Origin: Sterolibacterium sp.
GTDB taxonomy: Bacteria > Pseudomonadota > Gammaproteobacteria > Burkholderiales > Rhodocyclaceae
Assembly (NCBI GenBank): GCA_018061005.1
Contig: JAGOVA010000001.1
Span: 62,001 to 126,000, forward strand
Direction: 5' to 3'
DNA length: 64,000 nt
A program made the translations under genes and the position numbers. Below the pieces are notes generated by a model. That model did not search any database and was not told the origin of the DNA. It saw only the letters and a program-made list of their open reading frames with translations. Position 1 is the stretch's first letter, and every line of letters begins with the position of its first letter. This document shows positions 43,184-52,331 of the stretch, piece by piece.

Positions 43184-44433
43184 AAAATACATCCCCCTCC
43201 CCCATCTCCCCCCCTTCTTCTTCAAGTGCTGCGCCCGTGCAGCATTTCTTCGCACCTTGCCCGCGCGGTCTTGAAGCGCTGCTGGCCGACGATGCGCGCG
43301 CGGCCGGTGCGCTCGACAGCACCGTCAAAATCATCCCCGGGGGCGTGCAGTTTGCCGGCGACTGGCGTTGCGGTTACACGCTCAATCTTGAATCGCGTAT
43401 CGCCAGCCGCGTGCTGTGGCGCGTGGCGACCGGCAGCTATCTGAAGGAAGACGACATCTACCGTCTGGCCATGACGGTCGACTGGCCTGCCCTGTTTAAT
43501 GTCGAGCGTACCCTGCGGGTGTATGTCACGGCCATCAAGTCGCCGCTGAAAAGCCTGGAGTTCATCACCCTGCGCGTCAAGGATGCCGTCTGCGACCGTT
43601 TTCGCAGCGCCTGCGGCCAGCGGCCCAGCGTGAATACCGCGCAGCCGGATGTGCGGATACACATGTTTCTCACGACTGATCGTGTCACGCTCTATGTTGA
43701 TACTTCGGGTGAGCCGCTCTGGCAGCGCGGCCACAAGATCGCCAAGGTGGAAGCCCCGGTGAAGGAAAACCTCGCGGCGGGCATCCTGCGCCTGATTGGC
43801 TGGCAGCCGGGTATTCCGCTGCATGACCCGATGTGTGGCAGCGGTACCTTTTTGCTCGAAGCCGCGCAGATGAGCCTGAACGATGCTCCCGGACTGTCGC
43901 GCGAGCCGGGTGAATTTGGTTTTGAAAAACTGAAGAATTTCGATGCCGCCCTGTGGCGCGAATTGAAGCAGGCTGCCGCCGCTCGCCGCGACATGGCGCC
44001 GACCCGGCTGGATATTTCGGGAGCTGACATCACCCGCGATGCCGTGGCGCGCGCCCGCCAGAACCTCGATTACGCGGGCATCGGCACGCTGGTGGGGGTG
44101 CAGCAGGGCGATATTCTGCAGCTCGAACCGCCCGCCAAACCGGGCATCCTGATTGCCAATCCGCCGTATGGCGAACGCCTCGGCGAAATTGAATCACTGG
44201 CCGCGTTCTACCCGCAGATGGGCGACGCGCTGAAGAAGAAATATGCGGGATGGAACTGCTGGTTTCTTTCTGCTGACCCGGCACTGCCCAAGTGCATCGG
44301 TTTGTCGGTCAAGCGCAAGATTCCGCTCTTCAACGGTCCGCTGGAATGTCGTTTACTTCATTACCCGATGGTTGCGGGAGGAAATCGTACTCCGCGTACT
44401 CCGCGTACTCCGCGCTCCGCAGCCACCGATTAA
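43180..44433 (+). CDS. class I SAM-dependent rRNA methyltransferase (RlmL/THUMP type)
   Basis: About 417 residues. A THUMP RNA-binding domain (FFAPCPRGLEALLADDA ... SLEFITLRVKDAVCDRF) precedes a Rossmann methyltransferase with motif I DPMCGSGTFLLEAA and catalytic motif IV NPPYGERLG. It matches the N-terminal RlmL half of E. coli RlmKL, which makes m2G2445 in 23S rRNA; the RlmK half is absent. The start is uncertain: TTG 43180 overlaps the hemJ stop as TTGA; GTG 43237 would give MQHFFAPCPRG, the usual N-terminus. The C-terminus ends in three RTP repeats from a 9-bp tandem repeat. Confidence 0.85.
   Translation: MKNTSPSPISPPSSSSAAPVQHFFAPCPRGLEALLADDARAAGALDSTVKIIPGGVQFAGDWRCGYTLNLESRIASRVLWRVATGSYLKEDDIYRLAMTVDWPALFNVERTLRVYVTAIKSPLKSLEFITLRVKDAVCDRFRSACGQRPSVNTAQPDVRIHMFLTTDRVTLYVDTSGEPLWQRGHKIAKVEAPVKENLAAGILRLIGWQPGIPLHDPMCGSGTFLLEAAQMSLNDAPGLSREPGEFGFEKLKNFDAALWRELKQAAAARRDMAPTRLDISGADITRDAVARARQNLDYAGIGTLVGVQQGDILQLEPPAKPGILIANPPYGERLGEIESLAAFYPQMGDALKKKYAGWNCWFLSADPALPKCIGLSVKRKIPLFNGPLECRLLHYPMVAGGNRTPRTPRTPRSAATD
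44386..44412 (+). repeat. 9-bp tandem repeat at the 3' end of the methyltransferase gene
   Basis: Three perfect copies of CGTACTCCG, each encoding Arg-Thr-Pro, followed by a broken fourth. The unit is a multiple of three, so copy-number change would alter tail length without a frameshift. Confidence 0.8.
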
Positions 44434-44436
44434 TTA

Positions 44437-45606
44437 TTAAACCACCCCTGCCGCCGCCCGGTAATGGCGGTTGGCATCCTCCGGGCGTTCCAGCTGATCG
44501 AACAGCCGCGCCAGCTCGACATGGGCGGCGTGGCTGGGTTGCTGTGACAGGGAGGCTTCAAAGTAGCTTTGCGCCTTGCCCCAGAGTTGCTGCTGCTGGC
44601 ACAAACGTCCCAGCACCAGCAGCAGGTGGGCATCGCGCGGGTGCTGTTTGAGCCAGTTTTCGCAACGCGCCAGCCGCCCGAGCACATCGCCCCCGCGACA
44701 TTCGCCATAAAGCGTGGCGAGGCTGGAGTCCCAGTCATCATCGAGCAGATCTTCGAGCAGACGCTGGGCATTGAAGCTGTCATCGGCGGCAATCAGCAGC
44801 CTTGCGGCTTCTGCGGCCAGGCGTACATTGCAACGATCCGCACCGGGCAGGTCACGCCAGTAATGGTGTAGCGCACCGGCGTCGAGTGCCAGCGCGCGCA
44901 GTACTTCGAGATGCGCGCGCAGACGGATCGGTGCGGCCTGTTCGCGACTCAGGGCGCGATGGCGGTCGAGCTGGCGCACGATCCGCACTACGTCCCGCCA
45001 GTTGCCCAGCGACTGATGGGCACGCAGCGACAGGCGCAGGGCGGCGATATGCCGCTGGCCGCTGGCTTCCAGTACATCCACCACGCCCTGTGCGTCGGCA
45101 TAACGATGGTTGTTGAGATGCAGTTCGGCTTCGGTCATCAACCGTGCATCGCGGCTTTCGGCATCATGTGCGGTGGCGCGCTGCAGCCATTCGCTTTGGC
45201 GTTCGTCGTCACGCATGGCGTGGGCGGCGCGCGCGGCCAGGAGGGCGGCCGTGCCTGGGGCATGGCTGGCCTGATGTGCCAGCGCGGCACTCTTCAGGGC
45301 GTGGCTGTAACGACCTTCAAAGCTCAGCCGCACCGCATCCCCCAGTGCCTCTTCAGCCTTTTCGCGTTGCCGCCGGGCGCGATATTCGCGGACGCGCTGC
45401 GGCAGCTGCAAGGTATGCGTAACCAGGCGGATGAACAGGTAGAGCACGGCAAAGCCGATCAGTTGCAGCAGGATCAGCAGGTTCAGTGACAGCTCGACAC
45501 GCCAGGGGGTGAGCACGAGCAGCACATAGCCATCGTTGTAACGCGCTGCCAGCGCGAGGCCGACTGCCAGCGCGGCCAGGGTCAGCAGCCAGAGCAGGGT
45601 ACGCAT
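44437..45606 (-). CDS. hemY: HemY-family TPR membrane protein
   Basis: A 389-residue inner-membrane protein: two N-terminal helices (about residues 1-20 and 40-62) then TPR-like helical repeats rich in Ala and Leu (ALKSAALAHQASHAPG, LGRLCQQQQLWGKAQSYFEAS, HVELARLFDQLERPEDANRHY). It is the gammaproteobacterial/betaproteobacterial HemY, a scaffold encoded in hem operons, not the protoporphyrinogen oxidase of the same name. It follows hemX by 5 bp. Its stop is three bases from that of the convergent methyltransferase. Confidence 0.9.
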   Translation of the reverse strand: MRTLLWLLTLAALAVGLALAARYNDGYVLLVLTPWRVELSLNLLILLQLIGFAVLYLFIRLVTHTLQLPQRVREYRARRQREKAEEALGDAVRLSFEGRYSHALKSAALAHQASHAPGTAALLAARAAHAMRDDERQSEWLQRATAHDAESRDARLMTEAELHLNNHRYADAQGVVDVLEASGQRHIAALRLSLRAHQSLGNWRDVVRIVRQLDRHRALSREQAAPIRLRAHLEVLRALALDAGALHHYWRDLPGADRCNVRLAAEAARLLIAADDSFNAQRLLEDLLDDDWDSSLATLYGECRGGDVLGRLARCENWLKQHPRDAHLLLVLGRLCQQQQLWGKAQSYFEASLSQQPSHAAHVELARLFDQLERPEDANRHYRAAAGVV

Positions 45607-45611
45607 GGGGC

Positions 45612-46700
45612 TTACTTCCCTTTTTCCTTGAGTAGCTTGAGGTTCCGCAGGCTACCCAGGGTTTCGTTGAGTGTGGGCATTTCCAGGCTCAGATCAGCTG
45701 CCGACAGGTTTTTGAGTGTGGTGATGGCGTTGGCGACGGATTTTTCGCGGGGGTCGAAGTAACGTTCCAGCCAGTGTTGCGACTGCTGCAGGTCATCGCG
45801 ATATACCTTGCCGTCGCGCTGCAGCAGTGCCAGCCGTGCGGTCATCAGCCGCAGCTTGAGATTTTCGCGCAGGAAAAAAGTCTGGCCGGGGGAGAGCAAG
45901 GCGGTTTCGCCATGGGCAGATTTTTCGATCCGCTCAATGCGGATCAGTTGCTTGATTTCGATCCATAGATCGTGACCGAGTTCTTCCCAGTAATTCATGG
46001 GTGCCACGCCAAGACGCTGCTTGACCAGAGGCTCGGCACGCGCGCGTTGTTCGAAGGCCAGTGGCAGGCTGTCGGCCACGTTGATGACGGTTTCGAGCTT
46101 CAGTGAGATGCCCTGGATGTCGGCCAGTGGCACGGCCTTGAGGCGTTCGATGTCGCGGTTGATCAGCTTGCGTAGCGGAAGCAGTTGCGGCAGTGCGGCA
46201 CGCGCCAGACGGGCATCGGCACTTTGCAATGCAATCAGGGCGGCCGATACATTGCCGGCCAGTTGCAGCTGTTGCGCGGCGGTGGATATGGTTTGTTCGA
46301 TCTCCGCCAGCAGGCGTTCATCGCGGCTGTGCGATAGCTCCTGATACATGCTTTCCAGCGTCATTTGCTGGGTTTTGGTCTCGGCCAGCTGGGTTTCGGC
46401 CAGGCTGGTTCGGCGGGTCAATGCCTGCAGCATTTCCTGATTCTGCCGTGCCAGCGTGCGTGCTTCCTGGCTGCCTGCGTCACTGGTGGCCAGCCGCCGC
46501 GCCAGTTCTTCCTGCAGGTCGCCCAGACGGTTGCGCGTTTCCAGCCATTGCCAGCCCAGTAGCAGCAAGGCCAGTGTGGCGATGAGTACCGGCGGACGAC
46601 GCAGTGCCTGCAGTGCGCGCAAGCTTGCGGACACTGCAGGCACTGCGGTGGCGGGGAGTAAAGGCGGTGATGGGGTCTGGGAATCGGTTTCCATGTTCAT
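45612..46700 (-). CDS. hemX: HemX-family membrane protein
   Basis: A 362-residue bitopic protein with one membrane helix near residues 38-55 (PVLIATLALLLLGWQWL), a long coiled coil (about 60-140, LQEELARRLATSDAG... LAETQLAETKTQ), and a globular C-terminal domain (PREKSVANAIT... region). It is often labelled uroporphyrinogen-III C-methyltransferase from fusion homologues, but no SAM-binding motif is seen; it is probably structural in the haem-synthesis complex. The start overlaps the hemD stop as ATGA, implying coupled translation. Confidence 0.88.
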   Translation of the reverse strand: MNMETDSQTPSPPLLPATAVPAVSASLRALQALRRPPVLIATLALLLLGWQWLETRNRLGDLQEELARRLATSDAGSQEARTLARQNQEMLQALTRRTSLAETQLAETKTQQMTLESMYQELSHSRDERLLAEIEQTISTAAQQLQLAGNVSAALIALQSADARLARAALPQLLPLRKLINRDIERLKAVPLADIQGISLKLETVINVADSLPLAFEQRARAEPLVKQRLGVAPMNYWEELGHDLWIEIKQLIRIERIEKSAHGETALLSPGQTFFLRENLKLRLMTARLALLQRDGKVYRDDLQQSQHWLERYFDPREKSVANAITTLKNLSAADLSLEMPTLNETLGSLRNLKLLKEKGK

Positions 46701-47569
46701 GCGTGACGCATTTCAAGATTGGCGGGTCGCAAGGCAGCGGCCGCAACGAAGTACTCTATCAGAGCCGCAAGCAAGCCGGCATCCCCCGCGCCCGTTGCGA
46801 TGATCTGCGACAAGCCGAGCTGGCGTGCTTCGGCGGCGATACGTTCATGCGGAACGAATAGCGGGGTCGTCGCCAGCCGGGCGCGACCGGGCGCATCCAG
46901 CAGGGCGTGCAGATGACGCAAGCCTTCGCTGCTGGTGAGGGTGATGGCATCGAGCTGACCTTGTTGCCAGAGTTGCTGCAGTATCGTGGTATCTGCCGCC
47001 GCACCTTGTGGCGCGCTGCGCCGGTAGCAGGTGACATATTCGACCGTCGCGCCTCGTTCGCACAGGGTCTGGGCGATCAGTTCGCGTCCGCCGTCACCCC
47101 GGAAGATGATGGCGCGCTGGCCTTGCACCTGTGCGGATTGCAAATCGGCCAATGCCAGCATGCCTTCGGAATCGTAGCGTTCGCAAGGGGCGATGACCCG
47201 ACTCACGCCGCGCTCCGCCAGCGCGTGTTCGCTGCCTTTACCCACCACGGCGACGCGTAACTGATCTGGCCAGGCCAGGCCGAGTGCCTGCAGTTCGGCA
47301 AAGGTTCTGGCGATGGCGTTCGGGCTGACGAATACAGCCAGCTCGAACGCACTGGCGGCAAGACGCTGTAATACGGCCTGGAGTGTGCGGCGTTGCGTGG
47401 CATCCACGTCATGAATGACCAGCAGGGGAAAGACCACCGGCGTGCCGCCCGCTGCGCGGATGGCGGCACTGAGCGTGGCCGACTGCTGCTGTGGCCGCGT
47501 CACGACAATATGGCGGCCGGCCAGTGCGTGCGACGGAGGTGGGGTCACGGCAGCCATGGCTGTGGTCAT
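46697..47569 (-). CDS. hemD: uroporphyrinogen-III synthase
   Basis: A 290-residue HemD, which closes hydroxymethylbilane to uroporphyrinogen III with inversion of ring D. It has the two-domain fold with low overall conservation but recognisable pieces: [11 protein letters not shown] at the start, [43 protein letters not shown] and the conserved-Tyr segment [21 protein letters not shown] follows. Start and stop overlap hemC and hemX by ATGA, so hemC-hemD-hemX are translationally coupled. Confidence 0.93.
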   Translation of the reverse strand: MTTAMAAVTPPPSHALAGRHIVVTRPQQQSATLSAAIRAAGGTPVVFPLLVIHDVDATQRRTLQAVLQRLAASAFELAVFVSPNAIARTFAELQALGLAWPDQLRVAVVGKGSEHALAERGVSRVIAPCERYDSEGMLALADLQSAQVQGQRAIIFRGDGGRELIAQTLCERGATVEYVTCYRRSAPQGAAADTTILQQLWQQGQLDAITLTSSEGLRHLHALLDAPGRARLATTPLFVPHERIAAEARQLGLSQIIATGAGDAGLLAALIEYFVAAAALRPANLEMRHA

Positions 47570-48501
47570 TCCAGTGCGGCGAGGATTTCTGCGGCGCCCT
47601 GGGCGCGCAGTTCGGCGGCCAGAAGCTTGCCTAGCTGTTCCGGATCGCCGGGGTCGCCGTGCAGTTCTGCGCGGGCGAAGCGCTGGCCATCCGGGCTGGC
47701 GACAAAACCGCGTAGCCAGAGCTGGTGATTGTGGATTTCAGCATAAGCGCCGAGCGGCACTTCGCAGCTGCCTGCCAGCGCGCGCGAGACGGCACGCTCG
47801 GCGCGCACGCACAAGGCACTGGACGGGTCGTTGAGTGCGGCCATCCAGGTGGCGACTTCCGGCCGTGCCGCCAGGGCTTCGATGCCGATCGCACCTTGTC
47901 CGGCTGCGGGCAGGGAGCGTTCAGCGGGCAATACGGCACGGATGCGCTCGCCCAGACCCAGTCGTTTCAGCCCGGCTGCCGCGAGGATGATGGCGTCGTA
48001 CTCGCCGCTGTCCAGCTTACGCAGCCGGGTATCGAGATTGCCGCGCAGGCTGCTGACTGACAGATAAGGAAAGTGGGCGTGGATCTGCGCTTCGCGGCGC
48101 AGACTGGATGTGCCGACCACCGCACCCGGCGGCAGGTCGTCGAGGTTGGCGTATTTGTTCGAGACGAAGGCATCGAGCGGTACTTCCCGCGAGCCAATGG
48201 CCACCAGCGCGAATTCGGGTTCCATTTGCATCGGCACATCTTTCATCGAATGCACGGCGATGTCGGCGCTGCCTTCGAGCAGGGCAGTTTCCAGTTCCTT
48301 GATGAACAGCCCCTTGCCGCCGACTTTGGCCAGGGGGCGGTCGAGGATCTGGTCGCCACGAGTGGTCATGCCTAGCAGTTCTACTTTGCAGGCGGGATAA
48401 ATCTGTTGCAGACGGTCGCGGACATGTTCGGCCTGCCAGAGTGCCAGGCGTGATTCACGGGTGGCGATGACGATGCGTTGCGGAGGGGTGGAAGCGTTCA
48501 C
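47566..48501 (-). CDS. hemC: porphobilinogen deaminase (hydroxymethylbilane synthase)
   Basis: A 311-residue HemC that joins four porphobilinogens. [20 protein letters not shown] is the canonical N-terminus, HSMKDVPMQ follows, and the dipyrromethane cofactor is held by the Cys in [12 protein letters not shown] near residue 246. GTG 48501 is chosen because it gives the normal family length; the frame stays open 17 codons further to a TTG. It is the first gene of hemC-hemD-hemX-hemY. The 64 bp upstream end at the stop of the aldehyde dehydrogenase, so the promoter is likely there or inside that gene. Confidence 0.96.
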   Translation of the reverse strand: MNASTPPQRIVIATRESRLALWQAEHVRDRLQQIYPACKVELLGMTTRGDQILDRPLAKVGGKGLFIKELETALLEGSADIAVHSMKDVPMQMEPEFALVAIGSREVPLDAFVSNKYANLDDLPPGAVVGTSSLRREAQIHAHFPYLSVSSLRGNLDTRLRKLDSGEYDAIILAAAGLKRLGLGERIRAVLPAERSLPAAGQGAIGIEALAARPEVATWMAALNDPSSALCVRAERAVSRALAGSCEVPLGAYAEIHNHQLWLRGFVASPDGQRFARAELHGDPGDPEQLGKLLAAELRAQGAAEILAALE

Positions 48502-48565
48502 GGGGAATGATGGGTCGAAAAAGTGAAATTTTAGCAGTCTGCCCGGGCGCAAACGCGCGAGTATG

Positions 48566-49987
48566 TCAGCCCTTGATGCGGATCAACAGATCCAGCAGGC
48601 GGTATGCCCACTGGCCGTAGGGCGGTTGAAACAGCAGTTGCACCGCGGAGACGGGGCCTTGATGAAATACCGGTCGCAGCTTGGAGAACGTGATGAAGCC
48701 TTCATAACCATGATAATGCCCCATGCCGCTGGCACCGACGCCGCCAAAGGGCAGGTTATGCTGGCCGACATGCAGCAGGGTGTCATTGACGGTGACCCCA
48801 CCCGACATGATGTGCGAGATGTACCAGGACTGTAATTTTTTGTCATGGGTGAAGGGGTACAGCGCGAGGGGGCGGTCGTGGCGATTCACATAGTCGGCCA
48901 CTTCCTGTTTGTCGCGGTAGGTCTTGATCGGCAGGATGGGGCCGAAGATTTCGCGCTGCATCAGGAGCATGTCGTCGCTGACATCGAGCACGATGTGCGG
49001 GGGGAATTTACGCAGTGTGGCGTTCGCTGTCTGGCCGGGAGCCAGTTCGATCAGGCGCGCGCCTTTTTCGCGGGCATCGGTCAGCGCTTCCTGCAAGCGC
49101 AGGTAAGCACGTTCGTCGATGATGGCGGTGTAGTCTGCAGCGTTGAGATCGGGGTAACGCTGCGCCACGAGACGGCGGGCGTGTTCGATGAAAGGCTCAA
49201 CACGTTCTTCGGGCAGAAACAGATAATCGACATTGGTGCAGATTTGCCCGGCGTTGAGCATCTTGACCCACAAGATACGTTCGGCGGCGGTCTGGATGGG
49301 AAAGTCAGGCGCGACCACTGCCGGAGATTTGCCACCCAGCTCCAGGGTGACGGGCGTGAGATTGCGCGCGGCATTGGCCATCACGGCACGCCCCGTATTG
49401 CCAGAGCCGGTGAACATCAGATGATCGAAAGGCAGGGCGGAAAATGTCGGGCCACGACCCCCGCCGTCACTGAAGAATGAGAGTTTGTCGGCAGGCAGGT
49501 ATTTCGGGCTGAGCGTCATCAGCAGGCGCGCCAGATGTTCGGAGTTCTCCGACATTTTGACCATCGCCCGGTTGCCGGCGGCAAAGATCGCCGTTAGTGG
49601 GGCAAAGGCCAGCAGTAACGGAAAGTTCCACGGCACGATCACGCCGACGATGCCCAGTGGCTGGGGGATCAGGCGATTATAGGCACCCGGATAGGTGATC
49701 AGATCGGCGTGACGGCGTTGCGGTTTCATCCACTGGCGCAGTTGCTTGCGTGTGGTTTTGATATCGTCCAGCGCGACAAAGTATTCGGCAAACAGGGTTT
49801 CGAAGGTTGAACGGTTGCCGTAGTCTTGCTGGATGGCGTCGATCAGGGCGGCGCGATTTTCCTTGAGCAGCCGCGCCAGTGCGTCCAGGTCGGCGCAACG
49901 CGCCGCGTAATTCGTTTCCGGCTGCGCGAGGCTGGCCGCTTTCTGGCGAGAAAAACAGGCTGAAAATTCCTCGACGATGGGAGTCAT
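48566..49987 (-). CDS. NAD(P)-dependent aldehyde dehydrogenase, coniferyl-aldehyde type
   Basis: A 473-residue class 3-like aldehyde dehydrogenase. [27 protein letters not shown] and [11 protein letters not shown] are present, and the catalytic Cys lies in [10 protein letters not shown] near residue 250. The C-terminus ([17 protein letters not shown], then a basic hydrophobic tail [12 protein letters not shown]) resembles coniferyl aldehyde and fatty-aldehyde dehydrogenases that sit on membranes. It could detoxify fatty or aromatic aldehydes. It stands alone, divergent from rapZ across 125 bp. Confidence 0.88.
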   Translation of the reverse strand: MTPIVEEFSACFSRQKAASLAQPETNYAARCADLDALARLLKENRAALIDAIQQDYGNRSTFETLFAEYFVALDDIKTTRKQLRQWMKPQRRHADLITYPGAYNRLIPQPLGIVGVIVPWNFPLLLAFAPLTAIFAAGNRAMVKMSENSEHLARLLMTLSPKYLPADKLSFFSDGGGRGPTFSALPFDHLMFTGSGNTGRAVMANAARNLTPVTLELGGKSPAVVAPDFPIQTAAERILWVKMLNAGQICTNVDYLFLPEERVEPFIEHARRLVAQRYPDLNAADYTAIIDERAYLRLQEALTDAREKGARLIELAPGQTANATLRKFPPHIVLDVSDDMLLMQREIFGPILPIKTYRDKQEVADYVNRHDRPLALYPFTHDKKLQSWYISHIMSGGVTVNDTLLHVGQHNLPFGGVGASGMGHYHGYEGFITFSKLRPVFHQGPVSAVQLLFQPPYGQWAYRLLDLLIRIKG

Positions 49988-50112
49988 GGCGCACCTGCCT
50001 GTGGAAAGTGGGAATAACTGCCCATGCTATCACAGCAGCGGAGGTGGCCATGACAGAACGCGTGGGATTGGCTATGCTTGCAACCCTCCTCTTTCGTTAT
50101 CCGGGCACGCGC

Positions 50113-50961
50113 ATGCAATTGATCCTGATCAGCGGACTCTCCGGTTCTGGCAAAAGCATCGCGCTGAATGTGCTGGAGGATGCCGGTTATTTCTGCGTCG
50201 ATAATCTGCCCTCGGCACTGTTGTTGCCCCTAGTTGGGCAGCTGCGCGATGAGCAACGCCATCAGATCGCCGTGGCCATGGACATGCGTGCGGGGCTAAG
50301 TATTGTCAGCCTGCCGCAGCAGATGATCGAACTGCGCGAGCAAGGTGTCGATGTCCGTTTTATTTTTCTCGATGCGCGGGATGACGTGCTGATCCAGCGG
50401 TTTTCCGAAACACGTCGACGCCATCCGTTGGGCGATGCAACCACCACGCTGGCCGAAGCCATCGCCGGCGAACGTGATGGCCTTGAAACACTGGCTGAAC
50501 TGGGGCATCACATCGACACCAGTCATTTGCGCCCCAATGTATTGCGTGCTTTTGTGCGCGATTTTGTCGCGCCCACAGCGCGTGAAACACAACTCACCTT
50601 GCTGTTTGAGTCCTTTGGTTTCAAGTATGGCCTGCCGCTGGATGCCGATCTGGTCTTCGATGTGCGTTGCCTGCCGAATCCGCATTACGACCCACAACTG
50701 CGCCCGCTCGATGGGCGTGATGCACCGGTCATCGAATTTCTCGCCGCCCAGCCGGAAGTGACGCGTATGCACAATGACATCCGCCGTTTTGTCACGGACT
50801 GGCTGCCCAGCTATCTGCATGATTCACGTTCTTATCTGACGGTGGCCATTGGCTGTACGGGGGGGCAGCATCGCTCGGTGTATCTGGCCGAATGTCTGGC
50901 CCGTGATTTTCAAACCGACGCGCGGGTGCTGGTGCGGCATCGCGCCATGTCACCCAAATGA
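50113..50961 (+). CDS. rapZ: RNase adapter / nucleotide-binding protein RapZ
   Basis: A 282-residue P-loop protein. The Walker A motif GLSGSGKS is at residues 8-15, FCVDNLPSALL follows, and the C-terminal domain carries FGFKYGLPLDADLVFDVRCLPNP and IGCTGGQHRSVYLAE. In E. coli it directs RNase E to the sRNA GlmZ to control glmS; glmS itself is elsewhere in this window. In many betaproteobacteria rapZ follows hprK and PTS genes; here it does not. ATG 50113 is the canonical start; upstream in-frame extension is unsupported. Confidence 0.95.
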   Translation: MQLILISGLSGSGKSIALNVLEDAGYFCVDNLPSALLLPLVGQLRDEQRHQIAVAMDMRAGLSIVSLPQQMIELREQGVDVRFIFLDARDDVLIQRFSETRRRHPLGDATTTLAEAIAGERDGLETLAELGHHIDTSHLRPNVLRAFVRDFVAPTARETQLTLLFESFGFKYGLPLDADLVFDVRCLPNPHYDPQLRPLDGRDAPVIEFLAAQPEVTRMHNDIRRFVTDWLPSYLHDSRSYLTVAIGCTGGQHRSVYLAECLARDFQTDARVLVRHRAMSPK

Positions 50962-51359
50962 AGGCAGCCCGCGCGCTCACGCTCATCACGCACGCGCGCT
51001 TGCTGAAACCGGGGGATGTCCTGATCCTGTTGCTGGGTGCCGCCTTGTGCGCAGCCTCCTTTCCCCTGCTGTGGCGCGGTGGCGCGGCGCAAAAGGCGGT
51101 GATCCGCAGCAATGGCCAGATCGTGGCCGAGCTGGGTTTGAATGTGGCGCGTCGGTTCGAGGTCAGCGGGCCGCTGGGCATGACCGTTATCGAGGTGGAA
51201 CCGGGGCGGGCGCGGGTATTGTCTGACCCTGGCCCGCGTCAGTATTGTGTGCATCAAGGCTGGCTGACACAGGCCAATGCCATCGCCATTTGCGCGCCGA
51301 ATCGTATCAGCCTGGCACTGGTGGGGCGAGAGTCGTCTTACGACAGTCTGAGTTATTGA
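50958..51359 (+). CDS. NusG domain II-containing membrane-anchored protein
   Basis: A 133-residue protein whose ATG overlaps the rapZ stop (ATGA), so it is translationally coupled to rapZ. One membrane helix (about residues 20-40, DVLILLLGAALCAASFPLLW) precedes a small extracytoplasmic beta domain (AVIRSNGQIVAELGLN, VIEVEPGRARVLSDPGP, CVHQGWL) matching the NusG_II family. The Cys/Trp segment QYCVHQGWLTQANAIAICAP is typical of these. Function unknown. Confidence 0.8.
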   Translation: MKAARALTLITHARLLKPGDVLILLLGAALCAASFPLLWRGGAAQKAVIRSNGQIVAELGLNVARRFEVSGPLGMTVIEVEPGRARVLSDPGPRQYCVHQGWLTQANAIAICAPNRISLALVGRESSYDSLSY

Positions 51360-51380
51360 ACTCTGGAATAGTAAAAGCAA

Positions 51381-51417
51381 ACGGCGCGACAGTCTGTGGG
51401 ACTGTCGCGCCGTTTTA
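51381..51417. terminator. bidirectional intrinsic terminator
   Basis: A perfect 14-bp stem ACGGCGCGACAGTC (51381-51394) and GACTGTCGCGCCGT (51400-51413) with loop TGTGG. It is flanked by TTTT on the plus strand and, on the minus strand, by TTTGCTTTT. It can end the rapZ operon and the 6S RNA from the other side. Confidence 0.85.
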
Positions 51418-51421
51418 TGTA

Positions 51422-51603
51422 GGTCCCCCGCCTGTGCCGCCGGAACCGGCATCCTGAACCGAAGTTCAGAGTGGCCGACTTCCGGTTGCTTCAGGTGCGT
51501 TCGATCAAATTGAACGCTCACAACGGCAACCTGGTGGTCATCGACCCGATGCAAGAGTATTGGTTGCAGGAATCTATGGCTCAGGCAAACACCGCAGGGG
51601 ATA
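51422..51603 (-). ncRNA. ssrS: 6S RNA
   Basis: Roughly 182 nt on the minus strand, the size of E. coli 6S RNA (184 nt). The ends pair as a closing stem UCCCCUGC (51601-51594) with GCGGGGGA (51431-51424). Next to the 5' stem is GGTGTTTGCCTGAGCCATAG, resembling the E. coli segments TGTTCGC and CTGAGCCGATA; near the 3' end CCGGCGGCA matches the CGGCGGCA of E. coli; the hairpin CTGAACTTCGGTTCAG corresponds to the TTGAACC/GGTTCAA hairpin. It lies downstream of zapA, its conserved neighbour. 6S RNA binds sigma70 holoenzyme as a promoter mimic. Exact ends are estimates. Confidence 0.85.
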
Positions 51604-51630
51604 AAGCAGTCGCAAATGGTAGCGGTTGAT

Positions 51631-52014
51631 TCAGAGCAGGCTTTCCTGCTGCGTCATCAGCGCATCCATACGCGTCATCATTAAATTCATTCTACGCGCT
51701 ATTTCCGGGCTGTCAAAGTGCGTCTGGGCGGCCGCCGTTGCATCGAGCGGACTTTCAACGGATGCTGTGGCGGTGGCTAATGCAGCTGCAGCGGCGGCTT
51801 CGGCTTCCTTCCGGTTCAGCAGTTCGTGAGCCAGATTCAGTGCGGTCATGACCGCTAGTCGCTCACCGCTGCCTTTGGTGCGGGTGGCGATTTCATTCAT
51901 TTTGGTTTCGACATGCGTCACGGCGGCCAGCAGCGATTCACGTTCGTCGGGCGCGCAGGTCACCCGGTATTCACGCCCTTGCAGATGGATGTCGATGGTG
52001 GAATGGCTGCTCAT
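51631..52014 (-). CDS. zapA: cell division protein ZapA
   Basis: A 127-residue FtsZ-ring stabiliser. The N-terminal ZapA fold (STIDIHLQGREYRVTCAPDERESLLAAV) and HVETKMNEIATRTKGSGERLAVMTALNLAHEL match the family, followed by a coiled coil. An Ala-rich stretch (about residues 71-95) lengthens the protein compared with the usual 100-110 residues. It follows the TIGR02449 gene and precedes 6S RNA on the same strand, the standard order. Confidence 0.93.
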   Translation of the reverse strand: MSSHSTIDIHLQGREYRVTCAPDERESLLAAVTHVETKMNEIATRTKGSGERLAVMTALNLAHELLNRKEAEAAAAAALATATASVESPLDATAAAQTHFDSPEIARRMNLMMTRMDALMTQQESLL

Positions 52015-52041
52015 GGCATCGGATGACCGAAAAGGGTGAGT

Positions 52042-52242
52042 TTATTCAGCTTCGACGGGGAGTTTGTCCATCAGGGCTTCGAGACGGCCGCGTGCGGATT
52101 CGATCTTGGCCTGCAGTGTCAAGCGTTCTTCTTCCAGCTTGGCGACATGCAAACGCAATGCACGATTCTCCGCGTGCAGTCCTTCGCAGAACGCGATGAA
52201 CTGGTCAAACTTCTTTTCCAGCAGTGAAAGATCGCCACTCAT
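52042..52242 (-). CDS. TIGR02449-family coiled-coil protein (ZapB-like)
   Basis: A 66-residue protein beginning MSGDLSLLEKKFDQF, with one continuous coiled coil (LHAENRALRLHVAKLEEERLTL). Small proteins of this family are encoded just upstream of zapA and are thought to act with it in division, like ZapB. ATG 52242 is preferred to a TTG at 52278. It lies 27 bp upstream of zapA. Confidence 0.82.
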   Translation of the reverse strand: MSGDLSLLEKKFDQFIAFCEGLHAENRALRLHVAKLEEERLTLQAKIESARGRLEALMDKLPVEAE

Positions 52243-52331
52243 ATTCTGAAGTTTCTTTGAAAAATGGTTTTCAGTCAAGTAGTAACGGCATTTTTTTAAG
52301 GTAGTTTAGCGGCTGAATGTGCGGAAAAATT

